Assembly: GCF_022750545.1 (NCBI RefSeq)
Contig: NZ_PUIC01000009.1
Coordinates: 62,001-126,000, forward strand
Origin: Caulobacter sp. CCUG 60055
GTDB lineage: Bacteria; Pseudomonadota; Alphaproteobacteria; Caulobacterales; Caulobacteraceae
Length of the DNA: 64,000 nucleotides
Direction of reading: 5' to 3'
Part shown: positions 63,630 to 64,000 of the stretch, piece after piece
Position numbering within the stretch: the stretch's first letter is position 1
How the letters are laid out: each line of letters starts with the position of its first letter
Notes under the pieces: generated by a model
The model's database searches: none
The model's input: only the letters and a program-made list of their open reading frames with translations
Told to the model about the DNA's origin: nothing
Made by a program: the position numbers and the translations under genes

Positions 63630-64000
63630 GTGACCTTGAAAGCCCTGGCCCTGGCGGCCGTCCTCGCCTTCGCCGCCGCGGGCGCCGCGCCGGCGCCGTC
63701 CCAGGCGCAGAGCCTCGTCCTCAAGGGACCGGACGGCCAGAGCAAGACGATCGGCGCCGCCGAGCTGAAGGCCATGCGCCGCACCACGGTCAAGGCCGGC
63801 TTCGGCGACCACAAGACCTACGAGGGCGTTTCGCTGACCGACCTGCTGGCCGAGGTCGGCGCCCCGTCCGAGGTGCGGCTGCACGGCCCAGCCCTGCGCC
63901 AGGTGGTGACGGTCAAGGGAACCGACGGGTTCTGGATTCCCTTGTCGATCGCCGAGACCTCGGCGGGCTTTCGCGGAACGCCGACCATCCTGGCCGACAC
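63630..64000 (+). CDS. Molybdopterin-fold (SUOX-like) exported protein, partial
   Basis: The first ~123 codons; the 3' end lies beyond the window. Sec signal peptide (from GTG at 63630, MTLKALALAAVLAFAAAGAAP, with GGAG nine bases upstream; an ATG at 63597 is possible). The domain YEGVSLTDLLAEVGAP, LRQVVTVKGTDGFWIPLSIAE and FRGTPTILAD belongs to small proteins with the sulfite oxidase/molybdopterin-binding fold that usually lack cofactor ligands. Divergent from nucleoside hydrolase. Confidence 0.8.
   Translation, partial: MTLKALALAAVLAFAAAGAAPAPSQAQSLVLKGPDGQSKTIGAAELKAMRRTTVKAGFGDHKTYEGVSLTDLLAEVGAPSEVRLHGPALRQVVTVKGTDGFWIPLSIAETSAGFRGTPTILAD

Overview
The window is high-GC alphaproteobacterial chromosome, most likely from the Caulobacteraceae (Caulobacter, Phenylobacterium or a close relative). 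The evidence is the F0 ATP synthase cluster followed by smc, a DsbA-like thioredoxin, a DUF721/DciA protein, mutY and the GANTC methyltransferase ccrM. The ccrM upstream region carries CtrA-type TTAACCAT elements and a cluster of GANTC sites. An imuA-imuB-dnaE2 cassette lies behind a GTTC-N7-GTTC LexA box, and intergenic palindromic repeats of the kind common in this family are present. This is core chromosome: there is no phage, insertion sequence, CRISPR array, tRNA or rRNA that I can see. No stretch longer than 300 bases lacks a gene.

Layout. 1-1852 (minus) holds F0 ATP synthase genes atpI, atpB, atpE and b-prime (cut by the window edge). 2038-9321 is chromosome maintenance and DNA repair: smc, dsbA-like, dciA-like, mutY, and ccrM with its cell-cycle promoter. 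9353-14692 has a CMD-family protein with a divergent HxlR regulator and a pair of matching operators, a thioesterase, rnhB, tag, a nitronate monooxygenase, an SDR and a proline-rich membrane-anchored protein. 14700-22386 has a Nudix hydrolase, a patatin lipase with bdhA, yaaA, a GlcD-like FAD oxidase, Sua5, and a cytochrome b561-YceI fusion paired with a free YceI. 22562-30420 has an acyl-CoA dehydrogenase with a frameshifted GNAT gene, an alpha/beta hydrolase, a peroxiredoxin, yqgE, a GFA protein, a YCII protein, a GGDEF-EAL protein and a RimJ-like acetyltransferase. 30497-41654 has indolepyruvate ferredoxin oxidoreductase with a divergent Lrp regulator, a YciI protein, pirin, pgsA, a heme-globin chemoreceptor, uvrC, a regulator/membrane-protein pair and fabA.

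41812-53299 is more accessory: a proline-rich lipoprotein, a fatty-acyl-CoA ligase, two tandem two-domain retropepsin-like proteases, a tiny membrane protein, an endonuclease/exonuclease/phosphatase-family gene, thiC preceded by a TPP riboswitch and an unknown four-helix membrane protein, a GTPase-less EF-G fragment, a zinc metallopeptidase and a coiled-coil exported protein. 53368-59120 is the SOS mutasome operon, whose dnaE2 carries an in-frame palindromic repeat. 59216-64000 has a TauD-like dioxygenase, a TPR protein, a nucleoside hydrolase-ribokinase-2OG oxygenase operon and the start of a molybdopterin-fold exported protein.

The most unusual items are the riboswitch-controlled membrane protein, the stand-alone EF-G domain III-V protein, the repeat-derived insert in DnaE2, the paired HxlR operators, and the tandem internally duplicated retropepsins.
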